From the NCBI GenBank assembly GCA_003151665.1, contig PLYD01000269.1, positions 1-18,128 on the forward strand: 18,128 bases of DNA. The letters run 5' to 3'. The position numbers and the translations under genes are program-made. The notes beneath the pieces were generated by a model, which saw only the letters and a program-made list of their open reading frames with translations, made no database searches and was not told the origin of the DNA. Below are positions 4,826 through 12,941 of the stretch, in pieces. The number at the start of each line of letters is the position of its first letter. The first letter of the stretch is position 1. Source of the DNA: Candidatus Dormiibacterota bacterium (GTDB taxonomy: Bacteria; Chloroflexota; Dormibacteria; Dormibacterales; Dormibacteraceae).

Positions 4826-7800
4826 ATGAGTGACCCCGAGCCAACCTCATCCACGACTCCGCAAGTTCTGAGCGGTGACGCGCTGCTGGCGGTGACCGGC
4901 GCGCGCCCGCCTGAGACGGGCTTGGCCAGGGTCGGACGGCGCCAGGTCGCAGTGCATCGACTCGATGGCGGCCTCGAGCGCGGCGAATCCGATGCGCGTT
5001 CCCTCAGCGCGGACGGCTTCCCGATCTATACGCCGCCAGACCTCGAGCGGGCGCGCTGGATTCCCGTGCGCGACATCAAGTACGTGGTTTTCGGCTCCCC
5101 GGACGACCCCGACCTCGAGGCCGACCCGGGCGAGAAGAGCCAGGCGCGCAAGGCGATCCTTCGTTTCCGGGACGGGGAGTCGATCGCCGCGTACATGGAC
5201 GCCAGCCAGCCGCCAGACGGCGCCGGCCTCGCCATCAAGATCCGCCTGACCGAGCGTCAGCGCGTCATCCCCGCCATCGCCGCCAACCCCGCCCTGCTGG
5301 AGATGCAGTTCGTCGACCTGTGGGCCTCGACCACCGACTCGGCGCAGCCTAACCGCCGGCGATCCGACATCGTGGATGCGGCGGCGCGTCAGGGTCGCGA
5401 CCTGCAAAAGCTCGCGAACGATTTCCGCGACCGGCTCGCGCTGATTCGTGACGTCGGCTTGACGACCGGCGACACGCTCGCCTTCTCGCGCGCGGTGCGC
5501 ACCCACCTCGACCGGTTCCTGGCCGAGGATGGCATCAACCTCAACTCAGTCGAGAAGTCAGCGCTGGCTGACATCATCCTGCGCGCTGCTGTCGGTTATG
5601 GGCCGCTGGACAGCCTGCTTCACGACCGATCCGTCAGCGAGATCATGGTCAACGGACCCGACCAGGTGTTCATCGAGCGCCGCGGCGTACTAACCAAGGC
5701 CGACATCCGCTTCGAAGACGAGAACCAGCTGCTCGAGACGATCCGCCGCATGGTCGCAACCACAGGCCGCCACATCGACGGCCTGAACCCGATGGTCGAC
5801 GCCCGCCTGCCCGACGGCAGCCGCGTCAACGCGATCATCCGGCCTGCTGCCATCCACGGTGCCGCCCTCACGATCAGAAAGTTCAAGGACGCAGTGCTCG
5901 GCATCGACGATCTCACGCGCGAGGGCAGCCTCAGCCCAGCGATGGCAGAGTTCCTCGAGGCCGCGGTGCTCGGTCGCATGAACATCCTGGTCTCAGGCGG
6001 AACCGGATCTGGCAAGACCACGACGCTCAACGTCATCGCGCGCTTCATCCCGCACAACCAGCGCGTGATCACCATCGAAGACGCCGCTGAGCTGCAGATC
6101 GACCACCCGCATGTGATTGCGCTCGAGCACCGCCCCGCCAACGTGGAAGGCAAGGGCGAGCTGACCATCCGTCAGCTGCTTCGCAACAGCCTTCGAATGA
6201 GGCCTGACCGCATCCTCGTTGGAGAGGTTCGTGGGGCGGAAGCCCTCGACATGCTTCAGGCCATGAACACCGGCCACGACGGCAGCATGTCCACCATCCA
6301 CTCGAACTCAGCACGCGACGCGCTCTCCCGCCTGGAGACCATGGTGATGATGGCCTCGATCGACATTCCGTTCGAGGCTGTGCGCGCGCAGATCGCGTCA
6401 GCCGTGAACCTCATCGTGCACCAGGCCCGCATGCCGGACGGGCGCCGCAAGGTCGCGCAGATTGCCGAGGTCGTCGGCTACGACCAGAACGGCGCGATCC
6501 TTCGCGACATCTTCCTGCTTGGCATGGGCGCGGACCTGCGCCTCGAGTACAACGCGACCGGATACGTCCCGACCGCCCTGGATAAGGCAGCTTTCTATGG
6601 AGTCCAGGTCAACCAGGACCTGTTCGACCCGGTGAAGTCGCGCTTCGTGCCCGCGGGCTCGGACAGCATGATGCCAGTCGTCAAAGACCCGCTGATGAGC
6701 GGGCAGCGCGGCGGCGGCGGCGAGAACGTGGTGCGCCAGGTGGTGGTGGTGCCGTTCAGCTCGGACCGCCCAGGCGATCGGCAGCAGCAGCAGACGCACA
6801 CCGTACAGTCGACGCCGACCAGCCCGGCAAGCACGATGGCCTCCACGCCCGAGATGCAGGAGGAGATGCGAAAGCTGATCGACGCCGCGAGGTCCGCTGT
6901 TGCCGACCTTCAGGCGGCCGCTCCGCAGCCGGGCCAGGCCCCCGCCCCCGTCCACGAGCAGGCCCCTCAACTTCAACTCCAGGCACCACCCGCGCCCGTG
7001 CCGAGTGGCGACACCCCAGGCCAGGCCCTCCAGCCGGCACCCCCTCCCCTGTTCGCATCCTCACCGCCGGACCCAGGCCAGCCGGCGACGGCCCCTTACA
7101 TCGGCGCCGGCGAATCGACCGCCCAGGCCCACCAGGCTTTGCAGGCCGCGACCGCGATGGCGCGCGCGACCACTGCTTTGGGCCAGATGGCGGCCGCGGC
7201 GGGTGGGTTCATGCACGCGGGCCAGCTGCCGACCATCCAGGGCGAAGGCACGGTGCCGCAAGGCGCGACCCGGCGTATCCAGGCCGTGATCGAGAGCCTC
7301 ATCACCCGCAAGGGCCTGAACCTCAGGCTTGCCCCTGCGGTGACTCAGGCGTTCGAGGGCGCGGAGCTGAAGGCAAGCGAGTACGCAGGGCCCAACCACA
7401 TCAGCAAGGAGTCAGCGGGCCGCGAGCTGCGACAGGCGGTCGAGGCGGGCGTGCTGCAGGTGGTCAGGTATCCGCAGGGCGAGGCCGGCTTCCGCGCCGG
7501 GCCCGACCTGTTGCGCTCGGTCGCCGAAGGGCTCGGCCAGCAGGTCAACGCCGCGCAGCCGCTGACACCTGAAACCATCATCGGCAGCCTCTCCGTGGGC
7601 CAGACAGAAGGCACGGTCACCATCATGTTCACCGACATGGAGGGGTCGACCAACCTCCTGTCGACGAGAGGCTTCACCGAGTCGCACGAGATCATGAAGG
7701 CGTACGAATCGATCATCGACGAGAAGGTCGCCGAGCACGCAGGGCGCCGCATCAAGGGCCTGGGCGACGGCCTCATGGTCAGCTTCGGCTCGAGCCGGCA

Positions 7801-9757
7801 CGGCGTCGAGTGCGCGCTCGAGATCCAGAAGGCGATCGCCGAGTACAGCAAGCAGAACCCGGAGCGGGAGATCCGGATCCGCATCGGCATCAACACCGGC
7901 GAGGTGGTCGAGGAGGCAGGCGACATCTTCGGCTCGGCCGTCAACGTCGCGGCCCGGGTCGCGGGCAAGGCCAAGGGAGGCGAGATCCTCGTCTCCGACG
8001 TCGTGCGCATCCTGGTCGGCCCGGTGCACGAGATCAACTTCGACTACAAGGGCGCTTACAAGCTGAAGGGCTTCCCCGACCGGTGGCGGATCCACAAGGT
8101 CACCCCCGGCGAGTCGATCAGCACGATGACCACAGTCGTTCCCATCGGAGATGGATTCGTCGGCCGCGAGCAGGAGCGCCTCGACATGCGTATGGTGCTG
8201 GACCGCGCGGCCACGGGGTCGGGCGGCATGGTGTTCATCGCAGGAGCGCCAGGCATCGGTGCATCGCGGTTCGCTGCGGAGGTGGCCGGGGACGCCGTGG
8301 GCAAGGGATGGGTCGTTCTGAGCGGCCGCTGCGCGGATCAAGCCACGAGTCCGCTGTCCCCGTTCCGCGACGTGCTCACTGCCGCTGTCGCGACCGCGGG
8401 AGCAAAGACCCTCCAGGACGCAGTGGGCCAGAACGGACAGTTGCTGGCGCAGTTGGTGCCCGCACTGCGTCAGAAGGTCCGCGGAATGGCCGCGAGCCCC
8501 GAGGTCAACCCCGACAAGCTTCGCGAGCAGCTGTTCCACGCGATTTTCGACTTCCTGGTCGCATACCAGGGCGCCAAGCCGATGCTGATAGTGGTCGACG
8601 ACCTCCAGTGGGCCGACGATGCGTCGATCCTGCTCCTCCGAGACCTGGCGGAGCGCTTGAGCGGAAGCCGCATCGTCCTCGCCGCCACGTATTGGGAATC
8701 TGAGCTCGACTCGGGTCGCCCGTTCACTCCAGTGGTCTCGCGCTTGCTGCGCAGGCGGCGCGCGCAGCGGATCGGGCTGGGGCGGCTGTCAGACCGCGAA
8801 GTCGAGAAGATGGTCGCGGCGATGGCGGAGACGCCGGTCATGCCGATTCAGCTCATCGGCATTCAGGCGGCGACGGAAGGCAACCCGCTCTTCGTCGAGC
8901 ACTCCTTCCTTTACATGGCGGCCTCCGACACCATGCTCGGCGGCAGCTCGCGCGTCCAGGCCAGCTTCACCGAGGAAGACCTCGAGCTCGCACAGAGCGT
9001 GCGCGGCCTCATCGGCCGCAGGCTGGAACGATTGAGCGAGCCCGCGCAGAGGATGCTGGTCGCGGCGGCCGTGATCGGCCGCGACTTCGACATCGCACTG
9101 CTGGAAGCCTTCGGGGAGCTGTCGGGACACGAGCTGCGCGAAGCTCTTGATGAGGCGACGCGTGGGCACTTCCTGATCAGCGCGACTCCGGATCGTTACC
9201 GCTTTGGACACGACCTGGTGCGACAGCGCGTCCTCGCAGTGCTGCCACTGCCTCGCCTGCAGGCCTACCACCTTGCGGTGGCCGACACCCTGGAGCGGGT
9301 GTACGGAAAGAGCGCGAATGAGCGCGCGGGCGAGATCGGATATCACCTCTATCAGGCCGGCACCGCCGCCGACTCGGTGCGGACGTCCGGCTACCTGGCG
9401 CAGGCGGCGAAGAACGCGCTCGCGGTCGGCGCATTCGAAGAGGTGCTCCGCCTGGTCGAGACCGCGCTGATGCTCCTGCCCGGCGACAAGATCCGCGAAC
9501 GCGCCCAGGCGCTCACGATGCGCGGCCAGGCGTTCTGGGGCCTCGGCCGCATCGACGAGGCCCAGGCGGCGATGAAGGGCGCCGCGCAGCGATACGAGGA
9601 GCAGGGCGACGCGAAGGCGGCGGCGGCGATCGCCGAGCGCCTCCAGGCCATTCAGGCCAGGGACGAAGTGCCGGAGCCTGAGCAAGAGCCAGAGGAGCTG
9701 CCCACGGAGCTCGAGCTTGTGGGCGCGGAGCCTGAGGGCCCCGCCCGGGCAGGCTAA
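4826..9757 (+). CDS. cpaF: Tad pilus secretion ATPase (CpaF/TadA) fused to class III nucleotide cyclase, STAND-type ATPase and TPR-like region
   Basis: This 1643-aa protein has several modules. Residues about 1–170 are a beta-rich segment. About 178–600 is a CpaF/TadA secretion ATPase with Walker A GGTGSGKT (Lys397), Glu467 in LVGEVRG and the His motif STIHSNS; this motor drives pilin assembly at the membrane. A Pro/Gln-rich linker follows (about 605–810), then a winged-helix-like segment (about 816–912). The class III cyclase domain (about 925–1092) keeps Asp937 (FTD), Lys977, Asp981, Asp1033 and the Asn1040/Arg1044 pair, so it should be active, probably making cAMP as a dimer. The STAND/AAA module (about 1110–1480) begins with FVGRE. 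Its P-loop reads GAPGIGAS with Ala1146 in place of Lys, while Walker B VVDDLQW is intact. TPR-like helices end the protein. ATG 4826 is chosen because GGGGGTG lies six bases ahead; GTG 4817 and ATG 4820 are alternatives. Confidence 0.93.
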   Translation: MSDPEPTSSTTPQVLSGDALLAVTGARPPETGLARVGRRQVAVHRLDGGLERGESDARSLSADGFPIYTPPDLERARWIPVRDIKYVVFGSPDDPDLEADPGEKSQARKAILRFRDGESIAAYMDASQPPDGAGLAIKIRLTERQRVIPAIAANPALLEMQFVDLWASTTDSAQPNRRRSDIVDAAARQGRDLQKLANDFRDRLALIRDVGLTTGDTLAFSRAVRTHLDRFLAEDGINLNSVEKSALADIILRAAVGYGPLDSLLHDRSVSEIMVNGPDQVFIERRGVLTKADIRFEDENQLLETIRRMVATTGRHIDGLNPMVDARLPDGSRVNAIIRPAAIHGAALTIRKFKDAVLGIDDLTREGSLSPAMAEFLEAAVLGRMNILVSGGTGSGKTTTLNVIARFIPHNQRVITIEDAAELQIDHPHVIALEHRPANVEGKGELTIRQLLRNSLRMRPDRILVGEVRGAEALDMLQAMNTGHDGSMSTIHSNSARDALSRLETMVMMASIDIPFEAVRAQIASAVNLIVHQARMPDGRRKVAQIAEVVGYDQNGAILRDIFLLGMGADLRLEYNATGYVPTALDKAAFYGVQVNQDLFDPVKSRFVPAGSDSMMPVVKDPLMSGQRGGGGENVVRQVVVVPFSSDRPGDRQQQQTHTVQSTPTSPASTMASTPEMQEEMRKLIDAARSAVADLQAAAPQPGQAPAPVHEQAPQLQLQAPPAPVPSGDTPGQALQPAPPPLFASSPPDPGQPATAPYIGAGESTAQAHQALQAATAMARATTALGQMAAAAGGFMHAGQLPTIQGEGTVPQGATRRIQAVIESLITRKGLNLRLAPAVTQAFEGAELKASEYAGPNHISKESAGRELRQAVEAGVLQVVRYPQGEAGFRAGPDLLRSVAEGLGQQVNAAQPLTPETIIGSLSVGQTEGTVTIMFTDMEGSTNLLSTRGFTESHEIMKAYESIIDEKVAEHAGRRIKGLGDGLMVSFGSSRHGVECALEIQKAIAEYSKQNPEREIRIRIGINTGEVVEEAGDIFGSAVNVAARVAGKAKGGEILVSDVVRILVGPVHEINFDYKGAYKLKGFPDRWRIHKVTPGESISTMTTVVPIGDGFVGREQERLDMRMVLDRAATGSGGMVFIAGAPGIGASRFAAEVAGDAVGKGWVVLSGRCADQATSPLSPFRDVLTAAVATAGAKTLQDAVGQNGQLLAQLVPALRQKVRGMAASPEVNPDKLREQLFHAIFDFLVAYQGAKPMLIVVDDLQWADDASILLLRDLAERLSGSRIVLAATYWESELDSGRPFTPVVSRLLRRRRAQRIGLGRLSDREVEKMVAAMAETPVMPIQLIGIQAATEGNPLFVEHSFLYMAASDTMLGGSSRVQASFTEEDLELAQSVRGLIGRRLERLSEPAQRMLVAAAVIGRDFDIALLEAFGELSGHELREALDEATRGHFLISATPDRYRFGHDLVRQRVLAVLPLPRLQAYHLAVADTLERVYGKSANERAGEIGYHLYQAGTAADSVRTSGYLAQAAKNALAVGAFEEVLRLVETALMLLPGDKIRERAQALTMRGQAFWGLGRIDEAQAAMKGAAQRYEEQGDAKAAAAIAERLQAIQARDEVPEPEQEPEELPTELELVGAEPEGPARAG

Positions 9758-9767
9758 GGCTGCCCGA

Positions 9768-9788
9768 CCTCCCCAGCAAGTGGGGAGG
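9768..9788. terminator. Hairpin between convergent genes (bidirectional terminator candidate; relative of the 1407–1426 hairpin)
   Basis: Perfect 8-bp arms, CCTCCCCA and TGGGGAGG, enclose a 5-base loop just after the stop of the fusion gene. No T-run follows on either strand, so it may work as a GC-rich terminator or mRNA-stabilising hairpin. The arms match those of the repeat at 1407–1426. Confidence 0.55.
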
Positions 9789-9794
9789 CTACAC

Positions 9795-9816
9795 GGCCCG
9801 GCTGTTTCGCCGGGCC
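9795..9816. terminator. Second hairpin between convergent pilus genes
   Basis: Perfect 8-bp arms GGCCCGGC (9795–9802) and GCCGGGCC (9809–9816) enclose the loop TGTTTC. It ends on the last base of the stop codon of the minus-strand TadG-like gene. Together with the hairpin at 9768 it fills the convergent gap and likely separates the two transcripts. Confidence 0.6.
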
Positions 9817-11783
9817 TAGCTCGTCAACTTGGCGCCGGGCTGCACAGGCGAGTAAGCCGAGTTGCCGATGATCGTCGGCAGCTGGCTCGTGAAGGTGATG
9901 GTGTTGGCGATAACACCGCCTGTCTCGTCGGTGCGGAAGGCGGAGGCTTTCTGGATGGTGACCGACGCCGATGGCATATAGATGAGCCCGATGAATGCGG
10001 TGTCCGTGGCTGCCCCCATCGTGTTGCTGCAAGCGTTGGCGGGCGGATTGGCCGCGCCGGGCTCGTACACGAGCAGCCAGTTGTACTGGTAGCCGCTGAA
10101 CACATAGGTGTCGCCGGCGCTTGTGTCGGTGAGACAGGCCCCGTTGGGGATGACATAGGAGACCGCGCCTGGTGTGATGGCCGCCGGACAGCTGGCCAGG
10201 GCGCCGACGACGGTGACGCACTGGTTCTCGTTGGCTTTGTCGCCCGCCGGAGGGGCGGTACGGTTGGCGTTCTCGTTCGGCAGGTTGCCGCCGAGGGGCG
10301 AGGTCTCAGGACTGGGCGGATAGGAACCGTAGGCGCCCCACGCGGCAGCGGCGTTGGGAGCAAAGGAACCGACGATGTCGGTGTCGTCGATGGTCGCGCT
10401 TTCGTGGCCAAGCGTGCATCCACTGCCGGTGAATACCGGACAGGGGTTGGTGTTGGCATTCGAGACGGTGCCGACGACGGGGATGTTTGCGACTAGGCCC
10501 ATGTGGTCGCTGCACTCGCCACCCGCCTGCGTGACGTAGACGTTGTACGACATAGCCCCCGGCACGTTGCTGATGTCGATCTTGATCACGTCCTGGTCAA
10601 AGTCGGTCGTGATGGTGCGGCATACCGAAGGCGCGCTCTCGCGGGTGTAGTTGACGCCGTTGTAGGTGTCGGTGCGCACCGACGTGACGACGAGAGCCCA
10701 GTCCGCGTGTGGCAATCCATTGGGGCCACCTACGTTGTTGATTTGATAGGCGCCTGCGCACTTCGCGCGGTCGCCATTCCAGAATTGCTTGGGCGAAACG
10801 ACACTGTTGTTGTTCACCTTCGGCTCGTCTGGCGGCTTTAGCTGATTGCTGACGAAGTCGCCGTTATTGGTGTAGCCGCCCTGCCAGTAGTAGACGCCCG
10901 CCTTGAGAAACCAGCAGTCGCCGCCAACGAAGTTGGGGCTGGCGGCGTAGGTGCCGGGGGACATCACGACGTTGGTGCCGACCGTCGACTGGCTGCCGCC
11001 GACAACGGTGGGCTGTGGGTAGTTGGGATCCACGAACCGGTATCCGGACTTGGTCGTCCCGGCGACGTCGGGGTACGTGCACCCGGGAGCCGCGCCGCTG
11101 GGGTAGCACTTGAGCGACACGCCAGGGACGGTCGCCTGGCAACGTGCGTAGACGTCGCCGCCGACCTGTACGTTGCCGGAGGCGACGGAGATCGTGCCGT
11201 TGGAGACCATATCGCCGATCACCGAGAGGTTGCCGCCACCGTTGATCGTGATGGCGTTTCCGGGTACGCCGCCGCAACCTGCCTGGCTGAGGGCGGCGAG
11301 CGTCGGCGAATACAGCCGGTTGTTGACGCTGGAGGAGGCCCGCGCGGAGATCGTCGGCGAGGCGCCGTTGGTCAGGATGCGCCCGAACTGGAGCTGCAAG
11401 GAGCGCGTGCCTGTCAGCGTGAACGACGAGCCGGCAGGCCCCAGGCTTGCAACCACCTGCGTCAGCACCGTGCCGTCGGAGTACGTGCACGTGACGGTCA
11501 CTGGTCCGGCTCCCGGCGTCCCGTAGCCAGGGGCACAGGCGGGCGCGGAGTAAAGACGGCGGTTGGCGCTGAAGCTGGCGGTCGCGGCCTGCTCGGCCGT
11601 CACATAACTGCCGGTCTGCTGCAGGGTGTCGGCCGCGGCGAGCGAGGCGGCATCGACCGCAGCCTGCAGGCTGCGTTTGCTCTGGTAGGCGCGCGAACCG
11701 TCGATGGCGAGGGCAGCCATCCCGACCAGGACCGCGAGCATGATGGCGATCAACACAATGGCCTGGCCGCTCTGCCGACGCAT
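9816..11783 (-). CDS. TadG-like pilus-associated protein with large extracellular region
   Basis: This is a 655-aa protein. The N terminus carries the TadE/TadG-type element: a short basic stretch, GQAIVLIAIML, one membrane helix (about residues 8–28) and a following amphipathic helix (SLQAAVDAASLAAADTL) typical of Tad_N proteins. The exported remainder is Gly/Asn/Thr- and Cys-containing. It includes a repetitive beta-helix-like stretch (NGGGNLSVIGDMVSNG… NVQVGGDVY, about 175–215) and a fibronectin-III-like stretch (VPGAMSYNVYVTQAGG, about 405–420). The C-terminal end returns to a beta-rich region (TAFIGLIYMPSASVTIQ). TadG proteins are minor pseudopilin-type or envelope components of the Tad machine. 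ATG 11783 overlaps the stop of the upstream TadE gene by one base (TGATG), so the two are translationally coupled. It is last in the block tadE–tadE–tadG. Confidence 0.85.
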   Translation of the reverse strand: MRRQSGQAIVLIAIMLAVLVGMAALAIDGSRAYQSKRSLQAAVDAASLAAADTLQQTGSYVTAEQAATASFSANRRLYSAPACAPGYGTPGAGPVTVTCTYSDGTVLTQVVASLGPAGSSFTLTGTRSLQLQFGRILTNGASPTISARASSSVNNRLYSPTLAALSQAGCGGVPGNAITINGGGNLSVIGDMVSNGTISVASGNVQVGGDVYARCQATVPGVSLKCYPSGAAPGCTYPDVAGTTKSGYRFVDPNYPQPTVVGGSQSTVGTNVVMSPGTYAASPNFVGGDCWFLKAGVYYWQGGYTNNGDFVSNQLKPPDEPKVNNNSVVSPKQFWNGDRAKCAGAYQINNVGGPNGLPHADWALVVTSVRTDTYNGVNYTRESAPSVCRTITTDFDQDVIKIDISNVPGAMSYNVYVTQAGGECSDHMGLVANIPVVGTVSNANTNPCPVFTGSGCTLGHESATIDDTDIVGSFAPNAAAAWGAYGSYPPSPETSPLGGNLPNENANRTAPPAGDKANENQCVTVVGALASCPAAITPGAVSYVIPNGACLTDTSAGDTYVFSGYQYNWLLVYEPGAANPPANACSNTMGAATDTAFIGLIYMPSASVTIQKASAFRTDETGGVIANTITFTSQLPTIIGNSAYSPVQPGAKLTS

Positions 11784-12331
11784 CAGTACTCGGTCCTGAA
11801 AACGGCCGCGGCCCGAAGGATTATGTGGTCGGCCGTCGCCTGCGCGATCACGGGAGTGATGAGGATCAGGTTGAACCTCAAGGTGACCTGGATCTGGGCG
11901 TTGTTGCCCGCGGGATTCACGGCGCTGCAGCTGCCTGCAGCCGCGGCTGGGTACTCGCCGCCCGGAGCATTCATCGGCGGAGTGCTTTCAACGGAGGCCG
12001 GGGGGGTGGGCTCGGTCACATAGAGCCAGGCAGCATTGGGGGGCGGAGTGGCGGTGGTGATGGGGCCCTGCGGGCAAGGCTCGGTTACCGGCGCGCCGAT
12101 GAGCTGGCGGGTGACCGCGTTGAGCACATCAGCGTTCGTGGGCAGCGGGGCTCCGGCCTGCACGGCCGCCCTCGCGCCCTCGCGCACTGCATGGTTGAGG
12201 GTGTCGTAGTAGAAGATCGCCCGACCGATGTCGATGGTTCCGAAAAGCAGTAAGAGCAACACGGGCGAGATCAGGGCGAACTCGATGAGAGCCTGGGAGC
12301 TCTGGGGGCCTCGCGACCCCTTCCGCCTCAT
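11783..12331 (-). CDS. tadE: TadE-like pseudopilin
   Basis: This 182-aa protein has a type-IV-pilin-like N terminus. A basic, Ser-rich leader of about 12 residues is followed by QALIEFALISPVLLLLLFG with the conserved Glu17 at the start of the membrane helix, then the GRAIFYYDTLNHAVREGARAA segment characteristic of TadE. The exported domain is Pro-rich and has two Cys (in TEPCPQG and GSCSAV) that could form a disulfide. TadE-type proteins are minor pseudopilins processed by the TadV peptidase and needed for Flp pilus assembly. ATG 12331 overlaps the stop of the preceding gene by four bases (ATGA), which also fixes the start. A longer frame to 12601 exists but runs through the neighbouring gene. 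Confidence 0.9.
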   Translation of the reverse strand: MRRKGSRGPQSSQALIEFALISPVLLLLLFGTIDIGRAIFYYDTLNHAVREGARAAVQAGAPLPTNADVLNAVTRQLIGAPVTEPCPQGPITTATPPPNAAWLYVTEPTPPASVESTPPMNAPGGEYPAAAAGSCSAVNPAGNNAQIQVTLRFNLILITPVIAQATADHIILRAAAVFRTEY

Positions 12332-12912
12332 GGTCCCTGCACCGTCATGTGCTGATTGACAGCCAGGTGGAACGACCCAAACTGCGCGGTCACGATCGGG
12401 GTCAAGGCTCCGTACGAGTACAGGACGATGACGTTGACGTCCTGCAGGGTCTGGCCGGATGCGGGAGGTGTTGAGGGAAAGTCGACCCCCGGGTTGTTGT
12501 CGTAACAGATGTACAGCCAGGGCTGGTTGGTGGCTGCAGGATATGACGCGTTCGCATACGGCGGGTTGTGGAAGGCGTTGCCGTCGGTGGGCGCAGGGCA
12601 CGGGGTGACGGCGTTCTTCAGCACCGATAAGGGCAACCCACTCGCGGTCAGCGCGGCGTCCACGCTGGATTTGATCTGGGTGTCGGACAGGTAGGGGTGT
12701 GACTGACTCCCGGCGTCGAACCAGACTGCGTGCCTGACGCCCTCCCGGGCGGCGCTGGCAAGGGTCTCGGACACGTATAGGGCGCGGCCGATGTCGACCA
12801 GCCCTCCCACCAGCAGGAGGAGGACGACCGAGGAGAGCGCGAACTCGACCATGGACTGCCCCACCTGTGCGCGTGTAACAAAACTTCGGCGCGAGTTAGG
12901 GGGGCGCGACAC
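12328..12912 (-). CDS. tadE: TadE-like pseudopilin, first gene of the minus-strand block
   Basis: This 194-aa protein has the TadE signature. A basic leader of about 19 residues precedes GQSMVEFALSSVVLLLLVGG, with Glu23 and a hydrophobic helix (about residues 22–42), followed by DIGRALYVSETLASAAREGVRH. The exported part has two Cys (TPCPAP and YICYDN) and aromatic/Asn-rich segments. It is a paralogue of the next gene, to which it is coupled by an ATGA overlap. It starts with GTG 12912 because no other start lies before the leader; no good ribosome-binding site is seen. The start codon lies 29 bases from that of the divergent cpaB gene, so any promoters must overlap coding sequence or give leaderless messages. 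Confidence 0.88.
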   Translation of the reverse strand: MSRPPNSRRSFVTRAQVGQSMVEFALSSVVLLLLVGGLVDIGRALYVSETLASAAREGVRHAVWFDAGSQSHPYLSDTQIKSSVDAALTASGLPLSVLKNAVTPCPAPTDGNAFHNPPYANASYPAATNQPWLYICYDNNPGVDFPSTPPASGQTLQDVNVIVLYSYGALTPIVTAQFGSFHLAVNQHMTVQGP

Positions 12913-12926
12913 CGGACTATCTTGCC

Positions 12927-12932
12927 TATGAT
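12927..12932 (+). promoter_or_regulatory. −10-like element for cpaB–tadB–tadC
   Basis: TATGAT matches TATAAT in five of six positions and ends nine bases before the TTG start of cpaB. The expected transcription start, about 12939, would leave a leader of two to three bases. A −35 at 17 bases spacing is not recognisable. Confidence 0.4.
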
Positions 12933-12941
12933 GGGTCGGAC

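Noticed and set aside
7412..8539. 375-aa open frame on the minus strand
   Set aside because: It lies entirely antisense to the cyclase and ATPase domains of the fusion protein, has no recognisable domain, and long antisense frames are expected at this GC content.
8789..9685. 298-aa open frame on the minus strand
   Set aside because: It is antisense to the STAND/TPR part of the fusion protein, which has clear domain support; no motif is seen in the antisense frame.
10864..11490. 208-aa minus-strand open frame inside the TadG-like gene
   Set aside because: It is a shifted frame on the same strand with an Arg-rich composition typical of frame shadows; the TadG frame has the membrane anchor.
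12332..12601. N-terminal extension of the second TadE gene
   Set aside because: It overlaps the first TadE gene in another frame; the pilin-like leader begins at ATG 12331, which also forms an ATGA coupling.
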